NCBI RefSeq assembly: GCF_010499245.1
Contig: NZ_JAAGOW010000003.1
Location: 434,001 to 498,000 of the forward strand
DNA: 64,000 nucleotides
Reading direction: 5' to 3'
Origin: Variovorax sp. WS11
Lineage (GTDB): Bacteria > Pseudomonadota > Gammaproteobacteria > Burkholderiales > Burkholderiaceae_C
The position numbers and the translations under genes were made by a program. Position 1 is the first letter of the stretch. Each line of letters begins with the position of its first letter. This document shows, in pieces, positions 19,265-27,082 of this stretch. The notes under the pieces were generated by a model. The model was not told the DNA's origin. It saw only the letters and a list, made by a program, of their open reading frames with translations, and did no database searches.

Positions 19265-19642
19265 ATGCCCAAACTCCTCCTGTTGACGAGCGCCAACGCC
19301 ACCAAGCAGATCTCATTGCGCAAGCCCGAAACCCGGGTCGGGCGGGCCTTGACCAACGACATCGTCATCCGGCATGACCGGGTGAGCCGCTTCCACGCCC
19401 TGCTCACCATCGACGGCCCCTTCGTGACGATCAAGGACCTGGGCAGTAGCAACGGGGTCTTCGTCAACGACCTCAGGGTGGACACGCAGCATCTGGTCGA
19501 CGGCGACAACATCTCCATCGGCGGCTGTCGGATGCGCTTCCTGGCCGGCGAACAGGACTACACGGAGATCGAGGCCCTGCGCCTGCTGACGATCCCGGGA
19601 CTGCCGATCGCACTGCCGGCTCGCAGCACCTCGACGGCATGA
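19265..19642 (+). CDS. FHA-domain protein
   Basis: A 125-residue single-domain forkhead-associated protein, starting at the ATG of MPKLLLLTSA; an upstream in-frame ATG at 19205 adds 20 poorly conserved residues. The FHA core is complete: VGRALTNDIVI, SRFHALLTIDG, LGSSNGVFVND and LVDGDNISIGG. FHA domains bind phosphothreonine peptides, so it should read out a Ser/Thr kinase. No kinase gene adjoins it; the nearest kinase-like protein is the degenerate one at 4.0-9.3 kb. Confidence 0.85.
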   Translation: MPKLLLLTSANATKQISLRKPETRVGRALTNDIVIRHDRVSRFHALLTIDGPFVTIKDLGSSNGVFVNDLRVDTQHLVDGDNISIGGCRMRFLAGEQDYTEIEALRLLTIPGLPIALPARSTSTA

Positions 19643-19919
19643 GGCGATCGCGCCCGGCCTAGAATGTGCCGATGCGCTCCCCGGCCCTCGCCAGCACCCA
19701 CCTCGACGCCAAGCCGCCCTGCGCGCGGCCGTGCGTCGCGCGCGTGCGGCCTGCGTCGGGCCGCGATGCCGGGCGGCCAGCCCGTGCCGGCCGCACTTTC
19801 CTCCGCCCGGCGATCCCCTCCCCTTTTCTCTGTAGCGCAAACCATCGATCGCCGGGCCCCGCCCCGCGCATTCGCGAGCGCCGCTTGCACAGCGCGCCCG
19901 CATTCGATTGGAGTGCTTC

Positions 19920-20330
19920 ATGGCCACCACCACGCCCCTTCCCGGCGAGCGCATGCTCACCGAACTCGACCACGCCCGGCTGCTCAAGCTGCTCGACAAG
20001 ACAGGGCCACATCCGGCGCTCGAGGCCCTGCTCGAATTCACCGACGTGATCCGCTCGCGCGAGGTCCCGGCCGACATCGTCACCATGTACTCGCAACTGA
20101 CGCTGGTGGACGCACGCTCGGGCGAGCGCCGCAAGCTGACCCTGTGCTATCCGCAAGACGCCGAGCCCGCGGCCGGCTTCGTCTCGGTGCTCTCGCCCGT
20201 GGGCATCAGCCTGATCGGGCTGCGCCTCGGCGCCACGGCGAGCTGGACCTTGCCCAGCGGCAGCCAGGGCGTCGCCCGGGTGGAAGAGATCCTGTTCCAG
20301 CCCGAGGCCAGCGGCGACTACACGAGCTGA
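19920..20330 (+). CDS. rnk: Rnk-like regulator of nucleoside diphosphate kinase (GreA/GreB C-terminal fold)
   Basis: A 136-residue protein starting at the ATG preceded by GGAG at suitable spacing. The N-terminal helix pair has LTELDHARLLKLL. The C-terminal FKBP-like GreA/GreB domain (about 50-130) contains VTMYSQLTLVD, RRKLTLCYP and LSPVGISLIGLRLGA, which match Rnk and related RNA polymerase-binding proteins that lack the catalytic coiled coil of GreA. It probably docks on the RNA polymerase secondary channel or modulates nucleotide pools. The 277 bases upstream hold no gene. Confidence 0.85.
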   Translation: MATTTPLPGERMLTELDHARLLKLLDKTGPHPALEALLEFTDVIRSREVPADIVTMYSQLTLVDARSGERRKLTLCYPQDAEPAAGFVSVLSPVGISLIGLRLGATASWTLPSGSQGVARVEEILFQPEASGDYTS

Positions 20331-20360
20331 ATGCGCCCGATGGCAGCGGCGGCCGCGAAC

Positions 20361-21194
20361 TCAATCGAGCGTCGACAGATAAGCCGCGATGTCGCGCGCG
20401 TCCTGCTCGGTCAGGCCCATCTCCGGCATGGCGGTGCGCGGGTCGACCTCGTGCGTGCGGCGCAGCCAGTGCACCATGTTGTCGGGCGTGTTGGCGAGCC
20501 GGCCGCCGATCATTGCGCGGCGCGCGATGCCATCGAGCGGCGGGCCGACATGCGTCGAGGAGCCGGTGATGCCGGGAATGCTGTGGCAGGCATTGCAGGC
20601 GTACTGGTGCAGCGCCCGCGCGCCACGCCGCGCATCGCCCGGCGCGCCGGCTGCTGCCGCTTGGCTCGGGCCGCAGGTGGCCGAGGCCCGCGTCTGCTCC
20701 GCATACTGCCGTGCCGTCAGATCGGGCAAGCGCTCGAGAAAGGCGACCACCGCCCACAGGTCTTCCTCGGCCAGGCGGGACTCCCAGGCCGGCATGCCGC
20801 TCATCTTGATGCCGTGCTTCGTCACCCAGTAGAGCTCGCGCGCATTCCAGTGGTGGCGCGCGTCCACCAGCGGGCCGGGCAGCGGCTGCATGCTCTTGCC
20901 GATGTCGTCCTGCGCCACCCCAGGCGCGCCGTGACACTGCTGGCACTTGGCCCGGAAGCAGGCCGCGCCGCGCAGCACCAGCTGCTCGTCGTCGAGCCGC
21001 GGCACCTCGACGCCGCGCGCGCGCAGCCGCACCGACTGGCGCATCGCGGTCTCGAGCAGGGTGTGCACCGTCTGCGTGTGCTGGGAAGTCGCCGCCACGT
21101 TGTAGAGGCCGCCATACACGACTGCCGCCGCAACGGCCGCGGCGGCGAGGCCTAGCGCCGCCGACGTGAGCAGGACGGTCTTCAGGGTTCCCAT
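20361..21194 (-). CDS. Di-haem cytochrome c, membrane anchored
   Basis: A 277-residue c-type cytochrome. An N-terminal hydrophobic helix (about 5-30) acts as anchor or signal. Two cytochrome c domains follow, with CQQCH (about 84) and CNACH (about 196). Likely axial Met ligands are in SGMPAW and TAMPEMGL. It diverges from the cytochrome c lipoprotein and oxidase operon across 69 bases and probably supplies electrons to that oxidase (inference from position). The gene could share a bidirectional promoter with it. Confidence 0.9.
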   Translation of the reverse strand: MGTLKTVLLTSAALGLAAAAVAAAVVYGGLYNVAATSQHTQTVHTLLETAMRQSVRLRARGVEVPRLDDEQLVLRGAACFRAKCQQCHGAPGVAQDDIGKSMQPLPGPLVDARHHWNARELYWVTKHGIKMSGMPAWESRLAEEDLWAVVAFLERLPDLTARQYAEQTRASATCGPSQAAAAGAPGDARRGARALHQYACNACHSIPGITGSSTHVGPPLDGIARRAMIGGRLANTPDNMVHWLRRTHEVDPRTAMPEMGLTEQDARDIAAYLSTLD

Positions 21195-21263
21195 GTACTG
21201 GCGGCATTGTCCGACGCACAACAGCGCCGCCCTGTCGGCGCAACGCGCATTCGCGACGCGAGA

Positions 21264-21674
21264 ATGCCCGCCATGGCCCTCGCCTCGCTGGACCGCCCCG
21301 GCCCGCGGACCGCGCTGCTGCTGCAGCTGGTCCCGCTGGCGCTCGCGGCCGGCTGCATCGGCGACAGCCGGCTGCCCTACGCCGATGCGCCGCGCGCCCA
21401 GGTGCTGCGCGGACAGGCGCTGCTGGCCCAGTACCAGTGCGGCAGCTGCCACGCAATCCCCGAGGTGTCGGCGGCCCGCGGCACCGCCGGGCCTGCGCTC
21501 GCGGGCTTCGGCCGGCGCAGCTACATCGCGGGAGAGGTGCCGAATCGCCCCGACACGCTGGCGCGCTGGATCGCCCAGCCGACGGCGCTGGTGCCCGACA
21601 CGCTCATGCCCGCCATGGGCGTCTCGGCCGACGAGGCGCGCGACATGGCCGCGTACCTGCTGGCGCTCGAATGA
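21264..21674 (+). CDS. Mono-haem cytochrome c lipoprotein
   Basis: About 136 residues from ATG 21264; an alternative ATG three codons later is equally plausible. The signal peptide ends in a lipobox (LALAAGC). One haem site CGSCH and a distal Met in TLMPAMGV form a small class I cytochrome c domain. It lies 58 bases upstream of the oxidase subunit II gene and is probably the first gene of that operon, serving as electron donor or extra haem subunit. An ATG at 21207 would put the signal sequence internally and is rejected. Confidence 0.85.
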   Translation: MPAMALASLDRPGPRTALLLQLVPLALAAGCIGDSRLPYADAPRAQVLRGQALLAQYQCGSCHAIPEVSAARGTAGPALAGFGRRSYIAGEVPNRPDTLARWIAQPTALVPDTLMPAMGVSADEARDMAAYLLALE

Positions 21675-21732
21675 GCCGCACGGCCGCTCCGAAGGCGAAT
21701 AGCATCGCAGCGCGTAGCGCGGAGGTCGCCCT

Positions 21733-22668
21733 ATGAGCGGCGCCTACATGCAGTCGGCCTTGCAGGCGGCCGGCCCGGTGGCAGAGACGCTGCTGGGCGT
21801 GACCGGCGTCTTGGTTGCCGGCGCGGCGCTGATCTTCGCAGGCGTGATGGCACTGCTCGCGCTCGCCGTTCGCCGGCGCCGGGCGCGGGTGAATGCGCGC
21901 TGGTGGGTGCTCGGCGGCGGCCTCGCCTTTCCGGGCGCAGTGCTTGCCGCTCTCTTCGTCTACAGCGAATGGCACAAGCCGCCCTGGCGGGTAGCGCCGC
22001 CCAAGGACGCATTGATCGTTGCCGTGACCGGCCACATGTGGTGGTGGGAGCTGCGTTATCGCGATCCGGCCACGGGCCTGGAGGTCGCGGGCGCGAACGA
22101 GCTGCGCATCCCGGTCGGCCGGCCAATCTACTTCGCGCTCGCCAGTGCCGACGTCATCCACAGCTTCTGGGTGCCGGCGCTCGGCGGCAAGATGGACATG
22201 GTGCCGGGCCGCATGCAGCACCTGCAGCTGCAGGCCGACCGCCCCGGCACCTGGCGCGGCGCCTGCGCCGAGTACTGCGGCGACCAGCATGCCAGCATGG
22301 CGCTGCATGTGGTGGCCGAGCCGCCTGCCGCCTTCGATGCCTGGCTTGCCGCTCAGGCCACGCCCGCCGCGCCGCCGGCCACGGCTGCGCTCGAACGCGG
22401 GCGCGATGCCTTCCTGGCGCACCGCTGCAATGCCTGCCACACGGTGCGCGGCGTGAGCGAGGAGAGCCGCCTGGGCCCGGACCTCACGCATGTGGGCAGT
22501 CGCCTGTTCCTCGGCGCCGGCCTCATGCCCAACGATGCCGATGGCCTCGCGCGCTGGGTGGCGCACACACAGCAGCTCAAGCCCGGCGCGCGGATGCCCT
22601 CCTCGCACGAGCGCATCGACGAAGCCAGCCTGCAGGCCATCGCCGCCTGGCTGGCCCACCTGAAATGA
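21733..22668 (+). CDS. ctaC: Cytochrome c oxidase subunit II with fused cytochrome c domain (caa3 type)
   Basis: A 311-residue subunit II, with GGAGG eight bases before its ATG. Two N-terminal membrane helices (about 20-43 and 55-75) are followed by the periplasmic CuA cupredoxin domain (about 90-200): the first ligand His is in DVIHSFWVPALGGKMD and the CuA cluster is CAEYCGDQHASM. A cytochrome c domain (about 220-311) has CNACH and Met in ARMPSSH. The fused haem domain is the mark of caa3 oxidases. The stop overlaps the start of the subunit I gene (ATGA). Confidence 0.93.
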   Translation: MSGAYMQSALQAAGPVAETLLGVTGVLVAGAALIFAGVMALLALAVRRRRARVNARWWVLGGGLAFPGAVLAALFVYSEWHKPPWRVAPPKDALIVAVTGHMWWWELRYRDPATGLEVAGANELRIPVGRPIYFALASADVIHSFWVPALGGKMDMVPGRMQHLQLQADRPGTWRGACAEYCGDQHASMALHVVAEPPAAFDAWLAAQATPAAPPATAALERGRDAFLAHRCNACHTVRGVSEESRLGPDLTHVGSRLFLGAGLMPNDADGLARWVAHTQQLKPGARMPSSHERIDEASLQAIAAWLAHLK

Positions 22669-25184
22669 GCGAACTGCCCTCCGCCCTGCCCCGGCCCGCG
22701 GGCGAGCGCGAGGCGCTGCAGCGCGCCTGGGCGGCACCCAAGGGCTGGCGTGCGCTCTCGGCCGTCAACAACACCCGCATCGGCGTGTACTACATCGCGA
22801 CCGCGATGCTCTTCTTCGTGCTGGCCGGCGTTCTCGCGCTGCTCATGCGCGCGCAACTGGCCCTACCCGACAACACGCTGGTCGAGCCGCGCACCTACAA
22901 CCAGCTCTTCACCATGCATGGCACGGTGATGATGTTCCTGTTCGCGGTGCCGATCGTGGAGGCGGTGGCGGTCTATTTGCTGCCCGGCATGCTGGGCGCT
23001 CGCGACCTGCCTTTTCCGTGGCTGTCGGCCTATGCCTTCTGGGCTTATGCGATCGGCGGGCTGGTCTTCTTCTGCACGCTGTTCTTCGGCCAGGCGCCCG
23101 ACGGCGGCTGGTTCATGTACCCGCCGCTCACCGGCAAGGAGTTCTCGCCGGGGCGCGGTGCCGACTGGTGGCTGCTGGGCATCGGCTTCATCGAGATCTC
23201 GGCCATCGCGGGTGCGATCGAGCTGATCGTCGGCATCCTCTTCACACGCGCGCCTGGCATGACGCTGATGCGCATGCCGGTCTTCGCCTGGGCCATGCTG
23301 GTGACGGCGCTGATGATCGTCTTCGCCTTCCCGGCGGTGATCGCTGCCACCACGCTGCTCGAGCTGGAGCGCGCCTTCGACTGGCCCTTCTTCATCGCCG
23401 GGCGCGGCGGCGATCCGCTGCTGTGGCAGCACCTGTTCTGGTTCTTCGGGCATCCGGAGGTTTACATCATCTTCCTGCCGGCTGCGGGCATGGTCTCGAT
23501 GATGATCCCCGCGCTCGCGGGCACCCCGCTGGTGGCCTACCGCGGCATCGTGGCGGCGCTCGCCGGCGTCGGGGTGCTGAGCTTCGCGCTGTGGATCCAC
23601 CACATGTTCGCGGCGGGGCTGGGCGACGTGTCGATGATGATCACCTCGGCGGCCAGCTTCCTGGTCGCGCTCCCCAGCGGCGTGCAGGTGTTCGCGTGGA
23701 TCGCGACGCTCTGGCGCGGCGAGGTGCGGCTCAACGCGCCGACGCTGTTCCTGCTGGGCTTTCATTTCATCTTCGTGCTGGGCGGGCTGACCGGCGTGAT
23801 GGTGGCGGTGCTGCCCTTCGACTGGCAGGCGCACGACAGCTATTTCATCGTCGCCCATCTGCACTACGTGCTGATCGGCGGCATGGTGTTCCCGCTGTTC
23901 GCGGGCTTCTACTACTGGGCGCCCGTGTTCAACGGCCACCGGCTGTCGGAGCGCTGGGGCCGCTGGGTCTTCGGGCTGATGTTCGGCGGCTTCAATCTCG
24001 CCTTCTTTCCGATGCACATCGCGGGCCTGCTGGGCATGCCGCGTCGCATTCACAGCTACCCGGACGAGCTGGGCTGGAACGCGCTCAACCTTTTGTCGAC
24101 GCTCGGCGCCTTCGTGCTGGCCGCGGGCGTGCTGCTGTTCATCGTCGATGCCGCACGTGTGCTGCGCCGGCCGCAGAAGGACCACGGCAACCCCTGGCAG
24201 GCCGGCACGCTCGAATGGCTGCCGCAGCGCGAATACGGCGTGCGCAGCATTCCCGAGCTCGCCTCGCGCGAGCCGCTGTGGGAGCAGCCGTCGCTGCCGC
24301 GGGAGGTCGAGGACGGGCGGCACTGGCTGCCCGGCACCGTCTTCGGCGGCCGCGAGACGCTCATCACCAGCATTGCCGGCGCACACCCTCTGCACCTGCT
24401 GCGGCTGCCCACCGATGGCTGGTGGCCGCTTCTGGCGGCTGCCGGCACGGCGGGCTTCTTCCTGCTCCTGACGGTGGAACTGGCGGTGCCCGCCTTCGCC
24501 TTCGGGCTGGTTGCGATCGGGGCGGTGCTGCGCTGGTTGTGGGCCTCCGACCAGCCGCCGCCGCGCCCGCGTGCCGAGGTCGCTCACGGCGTGCAACTGC
24601 CCGTGGGCAGCCGCAGCATCATCGACTCGCATTCGTGGTGGGCCATGCTCATCCTGGTTGCGGTGGACCTGACGGTGTTCGCGTCCTTCGCGTATGCGCA
24701 TGTGCATGTCGCGATGGCGGCCGATACCTGCCCGCCGCCCGGTGCCGCGCTGCCGGCGCTGCGCTGGCCCTGGGCCTCGGCGGCGCTGCTCGCGGCCGGC
24801 TCGCTGCTGATGGCGACGGCACCGCGGCGCCTGCGCGGCGCCGATGTACGCGGCCAGCGGGGGCTGCGCGCGCAGGTGACGATTGCCATGCTGTGCGCGG
24901 CCGGCGCCTTCGGCATCGATCTCTTCGCGCAGGCGCAGGCCGGCTTGATTCCGCAGGCCCAGGCCTGGAGCGCCACCGTCGCCATGCTGCTCGCCTACCA
25001 GGGGTTGCATGTCGCCGTGCTGCTGCTGATGGGCGGCTACCTGCTGGCGCGCTCCTTCGCGGGCCGTCTGCAGCCGCAGGCACGCGCCACGCTCGACAAC
25101 ACGCTGCCGATGTGGCATTGCGCCAGCGTGCAGGGCGTGGCGGGGCTGCTGCTGGTGCAAGGGCTGCCGCGCCTGCTGGGCTGA
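22665..25184 (+). CDS. ctaD: Cytochrome c oxidase subunit I-III fusion
   Basis: An 839-residue fusion. Residues 1 to about 560 are subunit I: haem a ligand in TMHGTVMMFLF, CuB and cross-linked Tyr in WFFGHPEVYIIFLP (the D-channel Glu is in HPEVY), the CuB His pair in WIHHMF, and haem a3 / a ligands in HDSYFIVAHLHYVLIGG. That is the type A haem-copper pattern. From about 600 to the end is a subunit III-like membrane domain with roughly six helices (for example SHSWWAMLILVAVDLTVFAS). I+III fusions are known in Thermus-type caa3 enzymes and some proteobacteria. No subunit IV or CtaG assembly gene is nearby. Confidence 0.93.
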   Translation: MSELPSALPRPAGEREALQRAWAAPKGWRALSAVNNTRIGVYYIATAMLFFVLAGVLALLMRAQLALPDNTLVEPRTYNQLFTMHGTVMMFLFAVPIVEAVAVYLLPGMLGARDLPFPWLSAYAFWAYAIGGLVFFCTLFFGQAPDGGWFMYPPLTGKEFSPGRGADWWLLGIGFIEISAIAGAIELIVGILFTRAPGMTLMRMPVFAWAMLVTALMIVFAFPAVIAATTLLELERAFDWPFFIAGRGGDPLLWQHLFWFFGHPEVYIIFLPAAGMVSMMIPALAGTPLVAYRGIVAALAGVGVLSFALWIHHMFAAGLGDVSMMITSAASFLVALPSGVQVFAWIATLWRGEVRLNAPTLFLLGFHFIFVLGGLTGVMVAVLPFDWQAHDSYFIVAHLHYVLIGGMVFPLFAGFYYWAPVFNGHRLSERWGRWVFGLMFGGFNLAFFPMHIAGLLGMPRRIHSYPDELGWNALNLLSTLGAFVLAAGVLLFIVDAARVLRRPQKDHGNPWQAGTLEWLPQREYGVRSIPELASREPLWEQPSLPREVEDGRHWLPGTVFGGRETLITSIAGAHPLHLLRLPTDGWWPLLAAAGTAGFFLLLTVELAVPAFAFGLVAIGAVLRWLWASDQPPPRPRAEVAHGVQLPVGSRSIIDSHSWWAMLILVAVDLTVFASFAYAHVHVAMAADTCPPPGAALPALRWPWASAALLAAGSLLMATAPRRLRGADVRGQRGLRAQVTIAMLCAAGAFGIDLFAQAQAGLIPQAQAWSATVAMLLAYQGLHVAVLLLMGGYLLARSFAGRLQPQARATLDNTLPMWHCASVQGVAGLLLVQGLPRLLG

Positions 25185-25294
25185 AGCGCGATCGCCTTCG
25201 CGCCGGCCGACAAGCGGCGTCCGCCGCTGCCCACACGGCACCGCACGCTTCCGCGCACAGTGAGGCCATGCCATCGACCCGAAGGAGGAACCTC

Positions 25295-25693
25295 ATGGCC
25301 AAGAGCAGCATCCTGGGCGGCGAGCACGCGCCGTCGCGCCCGCGCGGCACCGACGTGGACGCGCTCGGTCCCAGCGACAGCAGCGACAGCGGCAGCGACG
25401 TGCAGACCGATCGCAACCGCACCGCCATGCCCGACGAGAGCGCCGAGGGCGCGCTGCCCATCGCCCACGGCACGGACACCGATGCCGCCGGCACCGGCGA
25501 GCGCGCCTCGGCCGATCCGGCCGCGCCCGTGGAGGATGCCGATATCCTGCCCGATCGCATCGGCACCGTGCCCTTGGACGTCGGCGAGGTCACGGATGAA
25601 GTCGACGATCCCGCCGCCGCTTCGGCCGCCGAACTGGCGGGCGATGGGGACAGCCTCGACACCGAGGACGAGGACGAGGACAACGAGGATTGA
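25295..25693 (+). CDS. Acidic, low-complexity protein of unknown function
   Basis: A 132-residue protein rich in Asp, Glu, Ala, Ser and Gly, with hardly any aromatic residues and a C-terminal run of Asp/Glu (TEDEDEDNED). The ATG at 25295 follows AGGAGG at six bases; an earlier ATG at 25268 lacks such a site. Internal motifs such as ILPDRIGTVPLDVGEV are the only non-acidic patches. It is probably intrinsically disordered. Similar short acidic proteins occur in other Burkholderiales without known function. Not obviously part of the oxidase operon, whose last stop is about 110 bases upstream. Confidence 0.7.
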   Translation: MAKSSILGGEHAPSRPRGTDVDALGPSDSSDSGSDVQTDRNRTAMPDESAEGALPIAHGTDTDAAGTGERASADPAAPVEDADILPDRIGTVPLDVGEVTDEVDDPAAASAAELAGDGDSLDTEDEDEDNED

Positions 25694-25753
25694 CCAGAGC
25701 GGCACCGCCCCGCTCGGACGCCCGGTGCCGTGCGGCGCGGCTCCTGAGCGGGC

Positions 25754-26671
25754 TCAGCTCTCGATGCCCGCCAGCAACTCCTGCGACTCGTCGTCGAAGC
25801 CCGCCACCGGTTGCGCCTTGGCCAGCGCCATCCAGACGCTGAAAGGCATCCGCGGCAGCGCGCGATGCACGGCCGCGCGCGCCACCACCAGCCGCTCGCC
25901 CTGCGCGACCAGCACGCCGCACTCGGCCGGGATCTCTTCCGGCTCGGCGATCGCCCGGCCCCTGGCATCGCAGCCCAGCACATACCAGCACTCGCCGCCG
26001 AGGTCGAGGTAGGCGGCGCGCTTGTCGGGCTTGCGCAGGTCGCCGAGCAGGTCGGCGCGGTTGACCTTCACCTCGTGGACGATGGGCTGCGCATAGGCCT
26101 CGACGCTCGTGTTGCGGATCGAAAACACATCGGGCCGCGCGATGCACCAGCGCGGCTTGTCGCCCTCGTTCGCGCCGGGCAGGCGCGCGCGCAGGCTCAG
26201 CCCGCGCCATGCGACGCGGCCGGCGCGCGTCATCGCGCGCGCCACCTGCTCGACCAGCGCCTCGTGCCGCGAGAGCGCGGCGCGGTTGACGACCAGGCTG
26301 CCCGCGATGTGCGCGATGCCGGCATCGCTCACGCGCAGCGTCTCGTGGCCCTGCGGCCAGCGCACGCGCTCCAGCAGGCCGGCCGCGAGCAGCTCGACCT
26401 CGATTGCGTCGCAGCAGGGCCAGCCGGCCGAGCGGTACACCTCGCGCAGGCGGCGCGCATGCAGCCGGCCCAGCGCGGCCAGAGCGCCGGGCGGCGGGTC
26501 GGCCACCGGCGACGGCGTGCCGGGCTCGGTCATGGGGGGATCGACTGCCGGCGGATCGCCCTCGGGCTGGGGTGAAGGCGCCGGCGGCGGTGAAGGCGGC
26601 ACCGGAAGGTCGGGTGCCGGCGGCGGCGGGCCGATGGGGATGCCGGCGTGCTGCAAGGCGTATGCGTTCAT
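25754..26671 (-). CDS. PD-(D/E)XK-like (MmcB-related) protein with proline-rich N-terminus
   Basis: A 305-residue protein. Residues 1-60 are mostly Pro with Ala, Gly and Ser and probably disordered. Residues 65-150 are helical and possibly winged-helix. From about 165 the sequence has ARPDVFSI, then IVHEVKVNRADLLGDLR and CWYVLG: a P-D ... E-V-K pattern as in PD-(D/E)XK nuclease folds, close to the EVK...ADF layout of MmcB-like repair proteins. The catalytic-looking Asp, Glu and Lys are all present. A nuclease or DNA-repair role is inference. It stands alone between the acidic protein and a gene-poor gap. Confidence 0.65.
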   Translation of the reverse strand: MNAYALQHAGIPIGPPPPAPDLPVPPSPPPAPSPQPEGDPPAVDPPMTEPGTPSPVADPPPGALAALGRLHARRLREVYRSAGWPCCDAIEVELLAAGLLERVRWPQGHETLRVSDAGIAHIAGSLVVNRAALSRHEALVEQVARAMTRAGRVAWRGLSLRARLPGANEGDKPRWCIARPDVFSIRNTSVEAYAQPIVHEVKVNRADLLGDLRKPDKRAAYLDLGGECWYVLGCDARGRAIAEPEEIPAECGVLVAQGERLVVARAAVHRALPRMPFSVWMALAKAQPVAGFDDESQELLAGIES

Positions 26672-27082
26672 CGCGCTAGGGTAGCGAAAAGTGCTTGGCT
26701 CGGCGATGCCGTGGGTGGGGTTGCGAAGGCCTCACCTCACGATTGCAGGGCGATTCCGGACACATTTGCCTTGGCGCAGTCAGTTGCCTGCGCACATGTA
26801 TTTGCGGCGTTTGGCTGAAGGCTCCATGGGGCCGTCAATCACTGATTTGCATCGTCGGACACATTTGTGAATTGAAAAGGGCGGTGCCTAGGCGCCACGA
26901 GTCGCGGGGCGATGCGCGCCCACATCAAATCTGATCAATTCTGACGAAGAGCAGGTTTGCTCAAATTCGAGTTCGTAAGCCGTTAAAGTGCCGGCCTAGC
27001 TCGGCGGGGCCCGCAAGTTCTGGCGGACAGCACCTGCAGGGAAGACTTCAGAGCGGTCGTCACCAGAGAATCAGACATCAGC
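26672..27082. other. Gene-poor intergenic region
   Basis: About 410 bases with a lower GC content than the surroundings and no convincing coding frame. Short open frames here lack any recognisable domain. It contains two copies of a 12-base direct repeat (separate entry) and an A/T-rich stretch around 26925-26990, just before the RTX gene, which is where its promoter would lie. The composition suggests foreign or degenerated DNA. Confidence 0.5.
26757..26867. repeat. Pair of 12-base direct repeats (CGGACACATTTG)
   Basis: CGGACACATTTG occurs at 26757-26768 and again at 26856-26867, 99 bases apart, in the A/T-richer gap before the RTX gene. Such motifs resemble terminal or subterminal repeats of insertion sequences, but no transposase or matching inverted end is visible. 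It could also be a pair of regulator sites. Confidence 0.45.

Noticed and set aside
19643..19919. Additional small gene between the FHA and Rnk genes
   Set aside because: Open frames there have no ribosome site or recognisable sequence.
23018..25184. Long plus-strand frame overlapping the ctaD gene in another phase
   Set aside because: Only its last 132 codons (from 25295) are a believable gene; the rest lacks any domain and overlaps the oxidase.
26695..26934. 79-codon frame in the low-GC gap
   Set aside because: No ribosome site, no domain and atypical composition; kept as non-coding.
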